DNA from: Deltaproteobacteria bacterium
Lineage (GTDB): Bacteria > Myxococcota_A > UBA796 > GCA-2862545
DNA length: 8,901 bases
Direction: 5' to 3'
Assembly (NCBI GenBank): GCA_019307545.1
Contig: JAFDJI010000115.1
Span: 1 to 8,901 of the forward strand
The notes under the pieces were generated by a model that ran no database searches, was not told where the DNA came from, and saw nothing but the letters and a program-made list of their open reading frames with translations. Both the position numbers and the translations under genes were made by a program. Position 1 is the first letter of the stretch; each line of letters begins with the position of its first letter. Shown here piece by piece: positions 1 to 6,285 of this stretch.

Positions 1-1
1 T

Positions 2-364
2 GCCGGCGGGGACGTGGTCACCGGGCCGAACACGGTGGTGGACGCCATCGCGGCCGGCCGCAAGGCGGCGAGCACCATCGACCGCTACCTGAACGGCGAG
101 GCGCTGAGACAACCGGGCGAGCCGCTCACCCCGAAGGTGTACATCGAGTCACTGGCTCTCGGCGAGGATGAGTTGGATGCACTGCGCCGCGCCACCCCCC
201 CGGCGCTGCCCATCGACGAGCGCAGGCGCTCGTTTGGAGAGGTGGAGCGCCCGCTCTCGGAGGAGGACGCCCAGAAAGAGGCCCGTCGGTGCCTCAGGTG
301 CGACCTCGCGTTCACCCAACCGGCCCAGGATGCCGCCACCTCGCAGCGCGGAGGTCGCGCATGA
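2..364 (+). CDS. GltD-like FAD/NAD(P)H-dependent oxidoreductase, C-terminal end only (5' truncated by window)
   Basis: Only the last ~120 residues are visible; the reading frame is open from base 2 and ends at TGA 362-364. The first residues, AGGDVVTGPNTVVDAIAAGR, are the C-terminal FAD-binding signature of the glutamate synthase small-subunit (GltD) / NfnL-type pyridine nucleotide-disulfide oxidoreductases, in which the GD aspartate contacts FAD. The tail carries EARRCLRCDL, a cysteine pair common at the end of GltD-like proteins that partner Fe-S subunits. Known of the family: such proteins take electrons from NAD(P)H via FAD and pass them to Fe-S clusters. The stop overlaps the next start as ATGA, so translation is probably coupled and the product is probably a subunit of a complex with the next two proteins. 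The NAD(P)-binding fold and any N-terminal Fe-S region lie upstream, so cofactor preference cannot be read. Confidence 0.85.
   Translation, partial: AGGDVVTGPNTVVDAIAAGRKAASTIDRYLNGEALRQPGEPLTPKVYIESLALGEDELDALRRATPPALPIDERRRSFGEVERPLSEEDAQKEARRCLRCDLAFTQPAQDAATSQRGGRA
350..354 (+). promoter_or_regulatory. Ribosome binding site of the Fe-S subunit gene
   Basis: GGAGG lies six bases before the ATG at 361, inside the last codons of the upstream oxidoreductase gene. It supports the ATG at 361 rather than an in-frame upstream start at 289, which would bury most of the upstream gene's tail. Together with the ATGA overlap it indicates translational coupling. Confidence 0.75.
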
Positions 365-1038
365 CCACCCTGACGCTCAATGGCCTCGAGGTGTCGGTCG
401 AAGACGGGATGACGCTCCTCGAGGCGGCCACGTTCATGGGGTTCCCGATCCCGACCCTGTGCCACATGGAGGGCCTCTCCCCCTACGGCGCCTGCCGCCT
501 GTGCATGGTCGAAGTCGGCGAGGGGCCACAGGCCAAGCTGGTCAGCGCCTGCACCTATCCCGTGCAGGAGGGCTTGAAGGTCCGCACGGCCTCGAACCGG
601 GTCCTCAAGGCACGTCGGATGGTCCTGGAGCTTCTGCTCGCATCCTGCCCCCAGTCGAAGCAGATCCAGGACCTGGCCTCGGCCCACGGGGTGCGGCAGC
701 AGCGCTTCCGGCAGGAGTACGAGGACTGCATCCTCTGCGGCCTGTGCGTGCGGATGTGTGCGGAGCAGATGATGGCGAAGGCCATCGGCTTCCGGGGTCG
801 GGGCCGCAATCGCACGGTCGGCACCCCCTTCGACATGAAATCCGAGACCTGCCGCCTCTGTGGCGGCTGTATGCAGGTGTGCCCGGTGTGTGAGCTCCGG
901 TGCACCTACTCCGAGCCGGAAAAGGCCATCTGCGGCGCTTGCGCCAACCTGCAGCCACCCTGCGCCGAGGTTTCCGGGTTCGACGACATGATGTGCTACA
1001 TGGTGCCCTGCGCGGCCTGTGAGATCAGCAAGGATTGA
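361..1038 (+). CDS. NuoG/HoxU-like iron-sulfur electron-transfer subunit (2Fe-2S plus 4Fe-4S domains, cysteine-rich tail)
   Basis: 225 residues. Residues 1-75 form a plant-ferredoxin-like 2Fe-2S domain with ligands C34, C45, C48 and C64 (C-x10-C-x2-C-x15-C), as in NuoG, HoxU and the N-termini of HydA and formate dehydrogenases. The next segment (about 85-110) resembles the NuoG linker RRMVLELLL, but the His-Cys3 4Fe-4S ligands normally found there are lost; only C96 remains, in ASCPQSKQIQDLA. Two 4Fe-4S motifs follow: C123/C126/C129/C133 and C164/C167/C170/C174, the latter followed by P175. The tail adds C177, C181, C191, C194, C201, C212, C217 and C220, more than two ferredoxin clusters need. 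It is soluble, with no signal peptide or membrane segment. It lies between a GltD-like flavoprotein and an FMN synthase-like protein, overlapping the first by four bases and ending 11 bases before the second. I infer that it wires FAD to FMN in one cytoplasmic complex. Confidence 0.9.
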   Translation: MTTLTLNGLEVSVEDGMTLLEAATFMGFPIPTLCHMEGLSPYGACRLCMVEVGEGPQAKLVSACTYPVQEGLKVRTASNRVLKARRMVLELLLASCPQSKQIQDLASAHGVRQQRFRQEYEDCILCGLCVRMCAEQMMAKAIGFRGRGRNRTVGTPFDMKSETCRLCGGCMQVCPVCELRCTYSEPEKAICGACANLQPPCAEVSGFDDMMCYMVPCAACEISKD

Positions 1039-1042
1039 GGAG
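1037..1042 (+). promoter_or_regulatory. Ribosome binding site setting the start of the FMN synthase-like gene
   Basis: GAGGAG overlaps the stop codon of the Fe-S gene (TGA 1036-1038) and lies seven bases before ATG 1050. It decides for ATG 1050 over the in-frame TTG at 1035. Confidence 0.8.
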
Positions 1043-1049
1043 CTTTACC

Positions 1050-2633
1050 ATGCCTTTCTCTCGAGTCAATTCCTCGGCCGCGACCCTGACCAAGAACAGG
1101 ACCGGCGAATCGATCGTCCCGACCTCCGGGATGTGCGTGACCTGTGTAGACGGCTGCATCGGCATGTGCGAGATCGGCAAGTCGGCCTTCCGGGGCCACG
1201 AGGTGATCTACCCCCAACCGTTCGGGGTGATCACCGCCGCCAGCGAGAAGGTCTACCCGGTCGACTACTCGCACCTCAACATCATGGGCACCGCGGTCGG
1301 TGCGCATGGCATCGAGGCCGACAGTGACAAGGCGGTCTTCCCCAACGTCGACCTCGAGGTCCGGTTCGGGCACGATGGCGGGATCAAGTTCCGCTACCCC
1401 TGGATCATCCCCGGGATCGGCTCCACCAACGTGGCGAAGAACAACTGGGAGGGCCTCGCCATCGGCTCCGCGCTGTCGGGGACGGGTCTCACCATCGGCG
1501 AGAACGTGGTCGGCATGGACCCGGAAGCGGTGATCCGCAACGGCCGGATACTCGACACCGTCGACCTGAAGCGGCGGGTCAAGCTCTACACCGACCACAT
1601 GCGGGACGGGTACGGCGCGATCATCGTCCAGGCCAACGTCGAAGACACCCGGCTGGGGGTGCAGGAGTACGCGCTCGAGACGCTCGGCGTCGAGGTGGTA
1701 GAGCTGAAGTGGGGGCAGGGCGCCAAGAACATCGGCGGCGAGGTCAAGATCAAGAACCTCGAGAAGGCCCAACTGCTCTACCAGCGGGGCTACGTGGTGC
1801 TGCCCAACCCCACCGACCCGCAGGCCATCGCGGCCTTCAAGAGTGGAGCGTTCAAGGAGTTCGAGCGTCATTCCCGGGTGGGAATGGTCGAGGAGGAGTC
1901 CTTCGCAAAGCGCGTCGAGGAACTGCGCCAGGCCGGTGCAAAGTACATCTTCCTCAAGACCGGGGCCTACCGCCCGGCCGACCTCGCGCGGGCGATCAAG
2001 TACGCCTCCAAGTACGGCCTCGACCTGCTCACCGTGGACGGTGCTGGTGGCGGCACCGGGATGAGCCCCTGGCGGATGATGAACGAGTGGGGCATGCCCC
2101 CGGTGGAGCTGCACTCCCTGCTCTACCAGTACGCGGCGCGCCTCGCCGCGAAGGGTGAGCACGTCCCCGCCCTGTGCGTGGCGGGCGGCTTCACATTCGA
2201 GGACCAGATCTACAAGGGGCTCGCCATGGGCGCGCCCTACGTCAAGCTGGTCGGCATGGCCCGCGGCCCCATCGCCGCCGCGATGGTGGGCAAGACCATC
2301 GGCAAGGCCATCGACGCGGGAGAGCTGCCGGTCTACGTGGAGCGCTTCGGCCGGACCCGGGACGAGATCTTCGTCACCGCCCACGGGCTGCGGAACGAGC
2401 TGGGTCCCGCGGAGTACGCCAGCATCCCCACCGGGGCCATCGGGCTGTACACCTACTACGAGCGGCTGGCCCAGGGGCTCCGCCAGCTGATGGCCGGGAA
2501 CCGCAAGTTCGGCCTCGAGCACATCGAACGCGACGACCTGGCGTGCCTCACCCGGGAGGCTGCCGACATCAGCGGGCTCACCTACCTGATGGAAGTGGAC
2601 CAGCTCGACGTGGACCGGATCCTGGAGGCATAG
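1050..2633 (+). CDS. FMN-binding glutamate synthase-like (GltB2-type) protein without glutaminase domain
   Basis: 527 residues from ATG 1050, chosen for its strong ribosome site; stop TAG 2631-2633. The body is the FMN-binding TIM barrel of glutamate synthase: GQGAK at 222-226 matches the conserved GQGAKPG region, and DGAGGGTGMSP at 330-340 matches the glycine-rich FMN-phosphate/substrate loop (DGxxGGTGAxP). Unlike classical GltB it has no N-terminal class II amidotransferase and no C-terminal GXGXG domain. The C-x5-C-x4-C motif that binds 3Fe-4S in glutamate synthases is not seen after the barrel; only two isolated cysteines occur there. Instead C29, C32, C36 and C40 form a compact CxxCxxxCxxxC near the N-terminus, plausibly an Fe-S site. 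It is the last gene of the operon, after a GltD-like flavoprotein and a multi-cluster Fe-S protein. Ferredoxin-linked glutamate synthesis from free ammonia is one option, but an unrelated reductive amination or amine-group transfer (as in the N-methylglutamate synthase relatives) is equally possible. Confidence 0.9.
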   Translation: MPFSRVNSSAATLTKNRTGESIVPTSGMCVTCVDGCIGMCEIGKSAFRGHEVIYPQPFGVITAASEKVYPVDYSHLNIMGTAVGAHGIEADSDKAVFPNVDLEVRFGHDGGIKFRYPWIIPGIGSTNVAKNNWEGLAIGSALSGTGLTIGENVVGMDPEAVIRNGRILDTVDLKRRVKLYTDHMRDGYGAIIVQANVEDTRLGVQEYALETLGVEVVELKWGQGAKNIGGEVKIKNLEKAQLLYQRGYVVLPNPTDPQAIAAFKSGAFKEFERHSRVGMVEEESFAKRVEELRQAGAKYIFLKTGAYRPADLARAIKYASKYGLDLLTVDGAGGGTGMSPWRMMNEWGMPPVELHSLLYQYAARLAAKGEHVPALCVAGGFTFEDQIYKGLAMGAPYVKLVGMARGPIAAAMVGKTIGKAIDAGELPVYVERFGRTRDEIFVTAHGLRNELGPAEYASIPTGAIGLYTYYERLAQGLRQLMAGNRKFGLEHIERDDLACLTREAADISGLTYLMEVDQLDVDRILEA

Positions 2634-2657
2634 CCACATCGGGGCACAGCCGGGGCT

Positions 2658-3548
2658 TCACCCGTCGCTCGAGGCACATGCCAGTGCCAAACCGCCCATA
2701 CCCGCGATCACGACGACCGCGACCACGACGGTGCCCAGCCACGGCACAGCGCCCAGGACGGTCAGCAGGCTCACGCCAGCGCCGAGCACGATCACGCGCG
2801 AGGTCCTCGGTCGCCACCGGTCGAAGGCGGCGCCTGCGATGCTGTAGGCCACAACAGGTGTCGCCAGGTACAAGCCGGCAGCGTAGAGCCCGAACCCGAT
2901 CAGGGCGACCGGGATGCCCACCACCGTGAACAGGGTCACGATGAGGACAACCGGAAGAGCCAGGGTAACCGCGAACCCCAAGCCTGCCGCCGCCCCGGGT
3001 CGCTGCCGCAACAGCGCGCTCGGGCGGCGGGCGACCGTGCCGAGCAGCCACATGGCGACCAGTCCCGTCGCGAACGCCGCTGCTGCGCGGCGGACGAGGT
3101 CCAGCACGGTGCGCGCCCACACCCATCGACCGCTCTCCGGTCTCGCCTCCGAGATCTCGATCTCACCCCGCACTTCTCCAAGCAGGTGCACCTCGTCGCC
3201 CCATGCCCACATGTCCCCGCTGACCACGGCGCCCTCTTCGAGGGTGATCGCTCCTCCCACCGCGTACACATCACCGTCGATCGGGCCGCTCAGGGTGATG
3301 TGACGACCGGCCGTCATCAGATCACCGCCGATGCGGGCATCGCCAGACGTGCGCACGGTCAGTCCCAAGAGCACCGCATTGTCCAGCACCTCGGCGTGCA
3401 CATTCGTCTCCCGACCCACGGCAAAGAGGTCGGTGCTCGGCTTCGTCACCGAGACCACGTCTTCGGAGTACGCGCGGCGAACCGGTTCGTCATCGCCAGC
3501 ATGGGCCGGACCGGCAGTCAGTAGAGCAAGGAGCGGGAGTACACGCAT
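2658..3548 (-). CDS. Secreted beta-helical (bactofilin-like / polymer-forming) protein with C-terminal multi-pass membrane region
   Basis: 296 residues from the ATG at 3548; a GGAG six bases before it favours this over the ATG at 3560. Residues 1-17 are a signal peptide (MR, then a leucine-rich core, then AHA before G18). About residues 55-135 are short repeats rich in glycine and alternating hydrophobics (for example GDARIGGDLMTAGRHITLSG, then DGDVYAVGG and GDMWAWGDEVHL). This is the pattern of a right-handed or bactofilin-like beta-helix, where successive turns read hydrophobic-polar-G-D. From about residue 150 there are four to five hydrophobic segments (roughly 156-173, 186-207, 208-236, 251-270 and 271-292), so the helix is probably displayed outside the inner membrane on a membrane anchor. 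Such proteins are usually annotated as polymer-forming cytoskeletal or hypothetical; their role is not established. It converges on the FMN gene (24 bases between stops) and diverges from the glycosyltransferase-like gene. Confidence 0.8.
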   Translation of the reverse strand: MRVLPLLALLTAGPAHAGDDEPVRRAYSEDVVSVTKPSTDLFAVGRETNVHAEVLDNAVLLGLTVRTSGDARIGGDLMTAGRHITLSGPIDGDVYAVGGAITLEEGAVVSGDMWAWGDEVHLLGEVRGEIEISEARPESGRWVWARTVLDLVRRAAAAFATGLVAMWLLGTVARRPSALLRQRPGAAAGLGFAVTLALPVVLIVTLFTVVGIPVALIGFGLYAAGLYLATPVVAYSIAGAAFDRWRPRTSRVIVLGAGVSLLTVLGAVPWLGTVVVAVVVIAGMGGLALACASSDG

Positions 3549-3554
3549 GGGGAG

Positions 3555-3558
3555 CTCC
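3555..3558 (-). promoter_or_regulatory. Ribosome binding site deciding the start of the beta-helical membrane protein
   Basis: On the - strand, GGAG is followed by six bases and ATG at 3548. The site overlaps the alternative ATG at 3560, which itself has no purine-rich site upstream. It therefore supports the start that puts the signal peptide directly at the N-terminus. Confidence 0.6.
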
Positions 3559-3615
3559 ATCAGAGGAGAGCCGCCCCGTCTGGAGGCCCGACAGTCTTTG
3601 CTACCGTTCGCGGGA

Positions 3616-5241
3616 ATGAGGAACACCCCGCGCTATACCACGCGGCACACGGAACAGATGGTCACCGGGTTGGTCGTTGTCCTGGCCTGCGTCGTGCTGT
3701 ACCTGGGCTTCCAGACCTTCTGGTTCCTGTGCGACGACGCGTACATCGCCTGGCGGTACGTGAACAACAGCGTCGCGGGGCACGGTTGGGTCTGGAACCC
3801 CCCGCCCTTCCAGCCGGTCGAGGGGTACACCAGCGTTCTCTGGGTCATGGTGTGTGAGTTGGCATGGCGGGTGACCGGGGTGGAACCGCCCGTCGCGGCC
3901 AACTGGATCTGCCTGGGCTTCGGCTACGGAACGATGCTGCTGGTCTGTGACCTGGTGCTGCGCTGGGAGCTGCCGGAGCCCCTCCGGCACCACCGCCCCG
4001 CCGTCCTCGCCGTCGTCCTCCTGGCCATCCTCAGCAACCGGACCTTCCTGACCTGGCTGTCCTCGGGTCTCGAGACCGCGATGTTCAACTTCCTGCTCAC
4101 GTGGTGGGTGGTCGAGGCGCTCGCTTCGAGGCGGGAGTGGGACTGGGTACTCCGATGGACGATGGCGGCCGGGCTCATGGCGCTCGCCCGCCCGGATGGG
4201 CTGTTGTTCTGTGGAGCCACCGCGGTGGGCCTGACGGTTCACCTGTGGGCGGACGGCGCCCGGTGGAGACGGCTTGCGTGGGCGTGGCCCCTGCTCGTGG
4301 TGCCGGCGCACCTCGGGTGGCGGTTCTCGTTCTATGGGCAGTGGCTGCCCAACACGTACTACGCAAAACACGTGGCGGCCTGGCCGTCCTCGGGGCTCGA
4401 GTATGCCGCCTGCTTCGCCATCGAAAACGGCCTGGCGGTCTGGCTGCTGGTTCTCGGAGCCTTTGCCTGGCGGCTCTTCAGGGCCGGCGGGTTCGACCGG
4501 TCGTGGTGGCGAACCTGGGGCGTGTCGGTCGTCGGCGGCGCGGCGGTCTTGGCCCACTTCCTCTACTACACGGTGGACGTGGGCGGGGATCACTTCGAGT
4601 ACCGCGTCTACAGCCAACTCGTCCCCCTGCTGGCCCTTTCGCTGGCGTCCATGCTCATGCGGCTGAGCCCGCAACCCAGGGTGTTCCATGGCGTGTTCGC
4701 CACCTACGTCGCGCTGTCGCTGCCCATTCCCTGGGTCCATCATGCGGCGACCTCCGATCCGGCCCGGTACGAGACCATCGTGGCCATCAACGACCGCTTC
4801 CCGGAGCCGGTGCGCCCCCTTGTCGCGGTGTGGGATGTGCTCCAGTACGACATCCAGTTCCGGGGCGTAGGGATGCGGCGCCACGTGCACATCGAGTACC
4901 TGCGGCAACAGAGGAAGCGCTGGCCTTCGCGAGAGGACGGCCTGGAGGTTTCCTCGGACGGGTTCCCGAGCGTGGCGCGCGGGGGGGTCGGGATTCCGGG
5001 CTGGGTGATGCCCAACGTGTTCATCATCGACAGGTTCGGGCTCAACGACCGGGTCATCGCACACAACCCCGCCACCAAACCGCACCGCCACATGGCCCAC
5101 GACCGCCTCCCGCCCGAGGGCTACCTCGAGTGCTTCGAGCCAAATGTCACCAGCAGACGCGGTCAACTCACGATAGAGCGGCGCTCGCGGGAGATGACGG
5201 CCGAGCGCATCGAGGAATGCGAGCGCAGGGACTGGTACTGA
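3616..5241 (+). CDS. GT-C-fold polytopic membrane glycosyltransferase-like protein (AftB/mannosyltransferase-like)
   Basis: 541 residues from ATG 3616; ATG 3658 (residue 15) is an alternative and neither has a strong ribosome site. The N-terminus is basic, followed by a first membrane helix at about 16-36. The first outer loop holds FLCDDAYIAWRYVNN (D40, D41), the acidic motif that GT-C enzymes use for polyprenyl-phosphate-sugar donors, then GHGWVWNPP and VEGYTSVLW. Later come SSGLETAMFN, ARPDG, YGQWLPNTYYAKH and DVGGDHFEYR, between about eight to ten hydrophobic segments. The C-terminal soluble part includes IDRFGLNDRVIAHNP and a MAHDRLPPEGYLECFEPN stretch, conserved in AftB-like and related bacterial proteins. 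Family knowledge: they transfer a sugar from a lipid carrier to a cell-envelope acceptor on the periplasmic face; the sugar and acceptor cannot be read here. It is divergent from the beta-helical membrane protein gene, with 67 bases between starts. Confidence 0.82.
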   Translation: MRNTPRYTTRHTEQMVTGLVVVLACVVLYLGFQTFWFLCDDAYIAWRYVNNSVAGHGWVWNPPPFQPVEGYTSVLWVMVCELAWRVTGVEPPVAANWICLGFGYGTMLLVCDLVLRWELPEPLRHHRPAVLAVVLLAILSNRTFLTWLSSGLETAMFNFLLTWWVVEALASRREWDWVLRWTMAAGLMALARPDGLLFCGATAVGLTVHLWADGARWRRLAWAWPLLVVPAHLGWRFSFYGQWLPNTYYAKHVAAWPSSGLEYAACFAIENGLAVWLLVLGAFAWRLFRAGGFDRSWWRTWGVSVVGGAAVLAHFLYYTVDVGGDHFEYRVYSQLVPLLALSLASMLMRLSPQPRVFHGVFATYVALSLPIPWVHHAATSDPARYETIVAINDRFPEPVRPLVAVWDVLQYDIQFRGVGMRRHVHIEYLRQQRKRWPSREDGLEVSSDGFPSVARGGVGIPGWVMPNVFIIDRFGLNDRVIAHNPATKPHRHMAHDRLPPEGYLECFEPNVTSRRGQLTIERRSREMTAERIEECERRDWY

Positions 5242-5486
5242 ACGGTTCTCGTGGCATCCCGCGCACGCGGGAGATTTGTGCCTGCGCCTGCTGGGATGTC
5301 GGACCGCTGTCGGTTCGTCGATAGGACGGTCGTCAGCTCGGACAACACGGCAGCGTCGAGGCCATCCTGCTTGCAGAGCGCTCACGCTCCGCGGACCTCC
5401 GTCACCGACCGCCGTCACCCCCACGGAAGAAAGGTCTCAATCCGCTGGCACGCCTCCTGCTGAGGGTGGCCCCCACAGCGGCCGCC
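5242..5486. other. Gene-free interval upstream of radC
   Basis: No convincing gene is seen in about 245 bases between the glycosyltransferase-like stop and the radC start region. A 70-codon open frame at 5251-5463 (+) has arginine- and serine-rich composition, no ribosome site and no recognisable domain, so I treat it as non-coding. The interval contains the 5257-5272 inverted repeat and, near its end, the first copy of a short direct repeat (5452-5471). A radC promoter presumably lies here, but no clear -35/-10 pair can be picked out by eye. Confidence 0.5.
5257..5272. terminator. Short perfect inverted repeat after the glycosyltransferase-like gene, possible weak terminator
   Basis: TCCCGCG and CGCGGGA are separated by CA, a perfect 7-bp repeat starting 16 bases after the stop at 5241. 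It is followed by GATTTGTG, only three T in a row, so intrinsic termination would be weak. A protein-binding palindrome is the alternative. Confidence 0.4.
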
Positions 5487-6212
5487 ATGCCTCCTGTAGG
5501 GGTGTCCGGCGGCAGAGGGGGCCTGTTGCGACCACGCGAGCACTACCGCCACGAGGGTCCCGCCCGCTTCGGCGATGCCGAGTTGCTGGCCCTGGTCGTC
5601 GGCACCGGCACCGCGGACCGATCGGCGCTCGAGATCGGTGCCGCCCTGTTGTCCCACTTCGGCGGCCTCCCCGCGCTGGCAGGTGCCCAGGTGGCCGACC
5701 TGCAGCGGCAGCCCGGGCTGGGCCTCGCACGCGCGGTTCGGGTACACGCCGCCCTGGAGCTTGGTCGGCGCTCCCTCCACGCTCCCGGTGACCCGAGCCA
5801 CCCCATCCGAAGCCCCGCCGACGCCCACGCCCACCTCGGCCCCGCCCTGCGCGGCCGACCAGATGAGGAACTGCACGCGCTGTACCTCGACCGGAGGCAT
5901 CGGCCGCGGGCGCACCGGATGCTCACCCGGGGCAGCGACGGGTTCACCGTGGTCGATCCCCGCCAGGTGTTCCGGCCTGCGGTGAGCCTGGGGGCCTTCG
6001 CGGTGGTGCTCGCCCACAACCATCCGAGCGGGGATCCAACCCCCTCGGCCCAGGATCGGGAGGTCACCCGGCGGGTGGCGGCCGCCGGGCGGATCCTCGG
6101 CATCGCGCTCCTCGACCACCTCGTCGTTGGCGACGGCGACTACGTCTCCCTTGCAGAGCAAGGGGAGCTTCCGGCATGGGATCGGGCCCAGGTTGCGGGC
6201 GTCGCGGCCTGA
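5487..6212 (+). CDS. radC: RadC family protein (HhH plus JAMM/MPN+ domain)
   Basis: 241 residues from ATG 5487. In-frame GTG 5466, GTG 5502 and TTG 5526 are alternatives; the TTG has a GAGGGGG four bases before it, and the family's usual opening RPRE follows directly, so the true start is uncertain. About residues 13-95 match the N-terminal part of RadC (RPREHYRHEGPARFGDAELLALVVGTG) with a helix-hairpin-helix-like stretch. About 118-235 is the MPN+ domain: H177-x-H179-x10-D190 within HNHPSGDPTPSAQD is the complete JAMM zinc motif, with a likely catalytic glutamate in EELHALYLD. LLDHLVVGDGDYVSLAEQG closes the domain as in other RadC proteins. The length matches the family (about 220-240). The name is historical: the family is not a proven repair factor and its true role is unsettled, although the active-site motif predicts a zinc hydrolase fold. 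It stands alone, 73 bases before a lipase-like gene on the same strand. Confidence 0.92.
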   Translation: MPPVGVSGGRGGLLRPREHYRHEGPARFGDAELLALVVGTGTADRSALEIGAALLSHFGGLPALAGAQVADLQRQPGLGLARAVRVHAALELGRRSLHAPGDPSHPIRSPADAHAHLGPALRGRPDEELHALYLDRRHRPRAHRMLTRGSDGFTVVDPRQVFRPAVSLGAFAVVLAHNHPSGDPTPSAQDREVTRRVAAAGRILGIALLDHLVVGDGDYVSLAEQGELPAWDRAQVAGVAA

Positions 6213-6276
6213 GGATCCATCACGGGGCATCGTTCCCAGGTGAACATCGTGCTCGCACGAGCTACGGAGCCGCACC

Positions 6277-6280
6277 GAGG
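6277..6280 (+). promoter_or_regulatory. Ribosome binding site of the lipase-like gene
   Basis: GAGG lies five bases before ATG 6286 and supports that start. Just upstream, 6251-6262 holds a small inverted repeat (GCTCG-CA-CGAGC) in the 73-base spacer after radC. Confidence 0.55.
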
Positions 6281-6285
6281 TCCAC

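Noticed and set aside
996..2639. A 547-codon open frame on the - strand opposite the FMN synthase-like gene
   Set aside because: It is antisense to a gene with clear FMN-barrel motifs. The translation is low-complexity and rich in His, Asp, Gly and Leu without any domain, as expected of a mirror frame in GC-rich DNA.
3331..3615. Extending the GT-C protein 95 codons upstream to 3331
   Set aside because: The extension would be antisense to the signal peptide and beta-helix of the - strand gene and has serine/arginine-rich content unlike a membrane protein start; the ATG at 3616 directly precedes the first membrane helix.
3601..5424. A 607-codon open frame on the - strand opposite the GT-C gene
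   Set aside because: Its Pro/Arg/Gly/His-rich product has no motifs and no ribosome site; the + strand frame has membrane helices and conserved GT-C motifs.
5251..5463. A 70-codon open frame upstream of radC
   Set aside because: No ribosome site, arginine/serine-rich composition and no similarity I recognise; better read as non-coding spacer.
5433..5466. GTCTCAATCCGC followed by a small dyad, resembling half of a CRISPR repeat
   Set aside because: There is only one copy in the window, with no regularly spaced second repeat and no cas genes, so it cannot be called an array.
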